Positions 58,259 to 64,000 of a DNA stretch of 64,000 bases are shown here, in pieces. The stretch is from positions 3,476,442 to 3,540,441 of the forward strand of contig FN649737.1 of assembly GCA_000310025.1 (NCBI GenBank), read 5' to 3'. The position numbers and the translations under genes were made by a program. The first letter of the stretch is position 1, and each line of letters starts with the position of its first letter. Under the pieces are notes generated by a model that saw nothing but the letters and a program-made list of their open reading frames with translations, searched no databases and was not told the DNA's origin. Source of the DNA: Ectocarpus siliculosus. Its lineage: Eukaryota > Sar > Phaeophyceae > Ectocarpales > Ectocarpaceae.

Positions 58259-60319
58259 TTCTCAAGGTTCAGAAACGGGTCTTTGCATCTCTTCGCATGT
58301 GAACGTACTCCAAAGCAACGGCACAGCACGAATGTTCTCAACGTAAATCGTTCATCATCATGTTGATACATTAGTCTGGGCGGCGGTTGAAGCTCACACC
58401 GCGGTACCTGCTTGGATTCGGCTCTTCACCTCGACGATCAGCATTCCGTTGTTCACCCCGTTTCCCGTGGCATTTTCTTCCGTGGAAACAGTGTCGTCCT
58501 CCAAACAGCCATTGAAACACGACGTCCCCTGATAGGAAGAGCAACATACACATTTATCTAGGACGTGAGTCGATTTTCCCAAGCTGCTGTTTAGTCTACA
58601 GCAGAAATAGGTGTTCGCTAACAGCGCGCGAACGTTCACCACACGGAATCGTCCCCGAAGTCCTTATACAGAGGTTTCCTACACCGATGTCGCTGGAGAC
58701 CTCAACGTCTACAAAGATCCTCAGTTTCTCCCACCTCGCTGTTGGCCGACTCGCGAAGCGTGGCGCTCATCAAACATGAGACGAGGGGTCTGACCATGGA
58801 CCAAGAAAGACCGCAAATGAACACAAGGTAGGTCTATTGGTTAGCAAGCAGATGATTCTCCATTGTCAGTTGATGTTTCTTGATTTTCTCCGTGTACCAG
58901 TAGCTGGTGCCGCGACGTGGTCTCGTAAGACAACATGCTGGGATCGTGTGTCGGGTCCATACGACTACGTACGGTGAATATCAACCCATCGGTGGTAAAG
59001 GGGAGATTTGTTGTAGGAGCAGACGGAAACAAATCAAGGTTTATTGAAAGTAGTCGAATTTGTAACGTCGTTGTTAGGGTATGCATAAATTGCTACGGAA
59101 ATACGGGGTCCCCTCCCAAGCGGGAGCATGGGAGTAGCCACCACCTCGGCACTCTATCGAAGCTAGGTGTTCACACAAAGTCTTACGAGGACTAGTCTAG
59201 AGAGAGCAAAGCAGAGACAAGGAGCGAGGTGGACACTGTGAGGGCTTCGAGTGGTTTGCCAGCTGGAGGAGCAGCAAACAAGTTTGGTCTTTCCCGCCCA
59301 CCCACCCCTTTCCTTTCGAAGGTGGGCGGAGGCAAGGACCGTTGCAGTTGTTAATTGGCGAAGAAAATGGTAGGGTACCATTTTGGGGACTTGGTCATCT
59401 GAGACTACTGCGGGCAGTAAGATTAGCCCCTGCACCGAGAAAAAGAGAAATTGTGGTTGCCGCTCGGAGGAAAGAGAGAGAAGCAGTTGGCACCTCACTC
59501 TCTCCTTCGGTCGTGGAAAAATCATGATGAAGGCAATTCGAAAGGAAAACAATAAAATGCTGTTTGCGTTTTATAGAATGTTCTATTCCGGGCTCGGGAA
59601 TATTGTAGATTAAGTTGGAGTTCTGATGCTCACCGTGTCTATTTGATCTCAGGTACGCTACTTCAGTACAAGAACAAGCTTTGTGTCGCTCTCTGTCTGT
59701 TGCGTGCGAGAGCAGCGGTGGCGTGCCACACACAACGGTGACCGAGCAAGACATAATACACGCTTGTCGTGGCTTACCTTCCTTCTATGTGACCCCGGCC
59801 GGCGCGTCAAGTACATCGTCTATTCCATACCGGAATGTGTATACCGCCGCCCGGAACGACTGGGACGGAGACAAACACCGACCTATTCGTATCCATGAGT
59901 ATCGCACGGCCGCACATTGCAGGCAAGACAGATACTCACAGATACAGCCAGTCGAATGCTCTCGACCACCAAATGATGCCATTTTCCCAGCAAGGCAGTG
60001 CTCTGTTACCACGTGTCACGCGGGTCTTGGCGAGGAGAAAAAGTACCAGGCTTGCCTGGTAGAAGAAGACACGAGAAAGAACGACCCTCATGTGAGGGCC
60101 AGTCTGCCAAGCTCATTCATCGAGATTGGGTGGGTACAGCGTAGAAAGTAGAAGATATTCTCTCGTGCAACTTGCCTGCAACGTATTGTGTTGAAATGAA
60201 TTCGCCGAGGTACATGCACTATTGTTCGAGTAGAATGGTCACTACGGCAACAAATGAAACAAGCTCCGCATGCCATACCCTCACACGGAATGGGTCCTGG
60301 ACATTGTTTGGCAATGTTT

Positions 60320-60430
60320 TTGGCCGCGTCCAGTTCGTGGACACATCCGGGGACATGTCCGTTGATATGTCCATGGACACGTCCGTGGATGGGCCCGTAA
60401 GCTTGACCGGGGACTGTCCGCGGACGCCCG
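60320..60430. repeat. Cluster of GGACRYGTCC half-palindromes
   Basis: TGGACACATCC, GGACATGTCC, GATATGTCC and GGACACGTCC follow each other about every 12 bases. A related cluster lies in copy B at about 62290-62405. On the minus strand they read as a short degenerate peptide repeat (DVSMDISTDMSPDVST in copy A), so they may be coding in origin. Confidence 0.6.
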
Positions 60431-60490
60431 AAGAGCATACATTCAAATTTTGTAGGACGTGAGTCGATTCGCCCAAGCTGTTGTCTAGTC

Positions 60491-61125
60491 CATGTCTCCT
60501 GTTTATTGTGTCCTTGTTTTCAAAAACCATGCCCATAGAAGAATCATCTAGAATATGAGCATTGAAAATACATGAGTTAGTGGATGATGTCACAAAGATA
60601 TGGGCCAGGAAGAACCTTTACCCTATGGCTGGGAGTAATTGTAGAAGAAACCATTCACACTCGATGATACACATAATTTATTAGTTTTTCCTCTTATAAA
60701 AATCTTGAAACAATAATAAATAGATACTTTTAGATTATATATCTTCAACATAAACGAGGTTATAATATTGATGTCTATATCGTCCACAAACGTTGCCATT
60801 TTTTTTGTAGCAAAGTTACGCTAACAGTTAATACACTAGCACGCATTAATAGTGCAGATGTAAATTCAAAAGATAACAATGGAAAAACATCTTTACATTT
60901 GGCATCCACGAGGAACGAGCTTTCAGCATTAGAAGATAAAACAACACCATAAGGGGTAACATAAGAACATGTTCTGGTAGACGTAGAGCATTATTAGTTT
61001 CTTGGATATCGACAGGGGTATCAGAGTTTTTTTTGTCATTGTGTGTTGTTTTATTTCTCTAACCTTCGTTTTTCTTTTCATAGATTCCACTGTATCCTGA
61101 GAACCCAATGAAATAACCGATTCTC
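60491..61125. other. 635-bp insertion in copy B, AT-rich with an ankyrin-like peptide
   Basis: The aligned copy A runs straight from ...TAGTC to TACAG; copy B has 635 bases between. From about 60640 the insert is far more AT-rich than its surroundings. One plus frame at about 60830-60950 reads SADVNSKDNNGKTSLHLAST, a good half ankyrin repeat (D-x-x-G-x-T-x-L-H-x-A). Origin is unknown: a virus-derived, bacterial, organellar or TE source are all possible. No terminal repeats or target duplication were identified. Confidence 0.65.
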
Positions 61126-62480
61126 TACAGTACAAATAGGTGTTCGCGAATAGCGCGCGAACGATCACGTCCGCCCATCGAAGTCCTCAGGCAAAGGCCG
61201 TCGATGACTCCAATCTGTACCATTAGTATCCTACACCGATAGCACTGGAGAAGCCAACGTCTACAAAGGTCCTCAGTTTCGCCCACCTTGTTGCCGGCCA
61301 ACCCTCGAAGCGTGGCGATCATGATACATGAGACGAGGGGCCCAACCATGGACCAAGAAAGACCGCAAATGAACACAAGGTAGGCCAATTTGATGTTGCT
61401 GATTTTGTTATGTGTATCATGAGCTGGTGCCGAATTCGGTCGGAAGACAGCATGCTGGGATCGTGTGTCGGGTCAATACAACTACGTACGGTGAATATCA
61501 ACCCATCGGTGGTAAATGTTGTTTGCGTTTTAGAATAATCTATCACCGGGCCGGGTATAACTAACCCAGGTAGGTGGGAGTTCTGATGCTCACCGTGTCT
61601 ATTTGATCTCAGATCCGCTACTTCAGTACAAGGACAAGCGTTGTGTCGCTCTCCGTCTGTTGCGTGCGAGAGTAGCGGTGGTGACTGAGCAGCAAGCATT
61701 CAATCTTGTCGTGGATGTTTCTCGCGAAACGTGCGTACCGCTTCTTCATGATAACGGCCGGTGCGTCGAACATATGCCCGAGATAATCAATTCAATGTGA
61801 CTACATATAAGTAGACTGGCGCCCGAAATTAATGGGACGAACACAAGCACAACATTCGCAACATAGGCTATCGCACGGTATCACGTTGTAGGCGAGGCAG
61901 TAACTCACAGATACAGCCACCCATATGCCCTCGACCACCAAATGATGCCCTTTTCCCAGCAAGTTAGTGCTCTGTTACCACGCGTCACGCAGATCTTGGC
62001 GAGGAGAAAAAGTACCAGGCTTGCCTGGTGGAAGTCGACACGAGAGAGAATGTTTCCCACGTAAGAGCCAGTCTGCCAAGCTCATTTATTTACAGAGGTT
62101 GGGTGGGTACAACGTACAAAATAGAAGATATTCTCTCCGGTTATAAATTATTGTGAAATTGAACAATAGTTCTTGGAGGAGCTAGCAGTGGTGTTCGAGT
62201 AGAACGGCCACCGCGGCAACAAATGAAACATGCTCCGTATGCAAAATGTACTCTTCACACGGAATGGGTCTTGTACTTTGTTTGTCATTGTTTTGGACGC
62301 GTCCGCAGACACGTGTGGACACGTCCGTGAACATGTCGGTGGAACCGTCCGATGATGGTTCCATAGCTTGGCCGCGGAAAGGACGTCTGTGGACGCGTCC
62401 ACCAGTCTGTGGTGAAATCGATCGCTTGCCAGACAAACTCGTTCGTCCGCAGACGCGCCCATGGACCTTCCTTGTGGGTT

Positions 62481-63032
62481 TCACTGACGCACGTGTCCCA
62501 ATGCGATTGATTTTGTCGTGACCAACCGTTTGAGAAGTCTCAAGTTGACCGTGTGTGTTTCTCTTGTGTTTCCGTCGTGCGATGAAGATTTCGCATCGCC
62601 AAGCGACCTATACAAGCGTCCCGTGAAGTGTCCTGGGTCTCCTTCGAGGAAATCTGCGTGTTTCGTAACTCAAGACTTGCGTGTCTTTGACGCACCAACC
62701 CAGGCCATATATTCCTACATCGCACTTAAAACGGATCATTGTATTGTCCAGAGGTTTCTGCTAGTAGGTCGCTCCCAAGCCCCACGAGGTCTATCGTGTT
62801 TTCTTCGAGAATATCACACTGGATGTACTGGAAACATGTACACATGTGACGGACACCGGTCAAAGGCGTCCGTGGGCCCGTGACAAGATCGAGTGAGAGC
62901 GCTGCAGAGCTTCATTCGCACATCTTTCTCCTTTTGCGCTAGTGAACCCAGTTTTTGGAGCTTCACATTTTCTTTGCTCGCCTTGTTGGTGTGCCTCCAT
63001 CACCGTCGGGGGTGTCTGTATCGCTGCGCAAT
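62481..63032. other. No gene called
   Basis: One open frame (62518-62883, +, 121 codons) has no motif or splice context. Otherwise nothing is recognised. The promoter of the gene starting at 63033 should be here. Confidence 0.4.
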
Positions 63033-64000
63033 ATGGCTGACGAGGAAAACACGGTGGAGACCACGGAGCGGCTTAGGGTCCACCGTGACGAGTAAGGCGG
63101 TGTGTCAGGCGGGCACCATACTTCCTCGGCATTAGGGTGACGCTAGTGTACACGTGGCCGCGACCGTGTAACAGGTACACGCGCTTCTCCGGCGGCCGGT
63201 GCATCGCCTGCTCTGGTGTGACGGAAACAACGAATCATTGTGGGCGGTCATCAATATCTGGGTACGTGAGGCAGAGCGAGGAAGGGCAGCAGCGGTCCGC
63301 CGCCAGGTATGAGACTCGCCAACATCTGGCTGAGTTGGGAGTGCCGAGCGAGGATGGGTCGTCGGCCGTCGACCGCGCAGAAATGGTTGCCCCTTTGCAG
63401 GAAGCAAACGCCCATCGGTGTGACTGAGTTGCCGCTCTCGTGGCGTGCTGGGGTCTTGTCTTCGCGCTCCTCAGCGTGGCGTGGTGCAACCGCGGCGGCC
63501 GCCCGCCGTGCCAATCTCCATGCCCCGGGGCGGTGTTGTCGTGGGGGAGGGGACACGATAGCAATCAGCTCGGAGCGGAAGGGTAAGAAGGCGAAAATTT
63601 TGGTCGCCTCCGTACAACATGCTGGTGTGGGCTGTCCGCAGGCAACGTGGGTCGTAGGCCGGGTTGTCGAAGGAAGTATGGCAAAGCTTGTTGATCGACG
63701 CCGTCGAAGTCACCGATCGATACGGTCCTTCGCCGAGTGCTCCCTGCCCAACGTCGTGGAAGTCGAACCCGAATGGTTGGTCGGGTGACACGGAAGCTGT
63801 GGCGGGCAACCTCAAATATGGATGTTCCGCGGTGATGTTGCTGCTGAAGGTTGGCGTACTTCGCGAGAGCGCTACCGACGCCCTGTCTTTTGAGCGTCTA
63901 TGGCCCGTCGAGACGGCCATGGCGACCACAAGATCCTCTTTTCGCCTGCACAATTTCAAGCACAACATCATCCTCGACCCGACATTTTATTGTGGTCGGC
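63033..64000 (+). CDS. 5' part of an unrecognised gene, runs off the window
   Basis: Exon 1 (63033-63091) starts MADEENTVETTERLRVHRD and ends in GACGA|gtaagg. Exon 2 (63271-63417) joins in frame, giving EQSEEGQQRSAARYETRQHL, then AELGVPSEDGSSAVDRAE and MVAPLQEANAHR. A later exon from about 63659 (acceptor GTAG) is open to the window edge with EVWQSLLIDAVEVTDRYG, SWKSNPNGWSGDTEAVAG, NLKYGCSAVMLLLKVGVL and FRLHNFKHNIILDPTFYC. The phase between exon 2 and that exon does not close, so one exon between them is missing. The N terminus is acidic and helical. No family is recognised, and a transposon origin is not excluded. Confidence 0.55.

Larger units (their letters stand above)
58527..62480 (-). 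pseudogene. Tandem duplication of a gene fragment, copies A and B
   Basis: Copy A (58527-60414) and copy B (60415-62480) align throughout once an insertion in each is left out (about 59010-59566 in A, 60491-61125 in B). Shared landmarks are GGACGTGAGTCGATT, ACCATGGACCAAGAAAGACC, TACGTACGGTGAATATCAAC, TTCGAGTAGAA and CACACGGAATGGGTC. On the minus strand several peptides are kept in both, for example FTTDGLIFTVRS followed by DPTHDPSMLS, VGETEDLC, and SRA-(V/I)-x-EHLF-L. This suggests a duplicated coding segment, now probably decayed. Gene identity and intact exons could not be set. The DPTHDPS stretch loosely recalls discoidin-like domains; this is weak. Confidence 0.6.

Overview
The window is nuclear DNA of a multicellular stramenopile, most likely a brown alga of the Ectocarpus type. 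The evidence is GC near one half, genes with many short exons and introns of several hundred bases, frequent simple repeats, three WSC domains, and a mix of fungal-like wall enzymes with protist-only domains. The organism is inferred; no organelle or rRNA marker is present. No tRNA, rRNA, CRISPR or bacterial operon was seen.

Layout. 1-130: inverted copy of a LINE 3' end. 584-2371 (-): gene with an unnamed beta-rich domain. 2372-6977: no gene called. 6978-9003 (+): small two-helix membrane protein resembling RNase kappa / V-ATPase-associated RNASEK; its first exon was not found. 11192-21064 (+): 11-exon gene for a 645-residue protein with four hnRNP Q-type acidic (AcD/NURR-like) domains and no RRM. 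21065-25961: intergenic. 25962-28752 (-): six-exon leucine-rich-repeat gene. 29259-45784 (+): the centrepiece, a gene of at least 24 exons for a secreted protein of about 1,320 residues arranged as signal peptide, PAN-like, GH128 glycosidase, Ser/Asp repeats, TOS1-like N and C domains, and three WSC domains. One of its introns holds a 100-N assembly gap with poor sequence around it, then a LINE 3' end. 48734-49283 (-): end of an unknown gene. 49375-50425: 1-kb array of palindromic CTCATGAG-type units. 52988-55290: young LTR element with 237-bp LTRs and a GTATG target duplication. 58527-62480: two diverged tandem copies of a 1.4-kb segment, each with its own insertion; one insertion is AT-rich and ankyrin-like. 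63033-64000 (+): 5' part of an unknown gene running off the window.

How it fits together. The large gene joins a glycosidase of a family that includes beta-1,3-glucanases, a yeast wall-protein module (TOS1) and wall-polysaccharide-binding WSC domains on one secreted chain. The natural reading is remodelling of beta-glucan (laminarin or wall mixed-linkage glucan), which is an inference. It shares a 506-bp divergent promoter region with the LRR gene. The other genes look like unrelated housekeeping or lineage-specific genes. Exon models come from splice-site and frame continuity read by eye; they may be off by a base or two, and unresolved junctions are stated.
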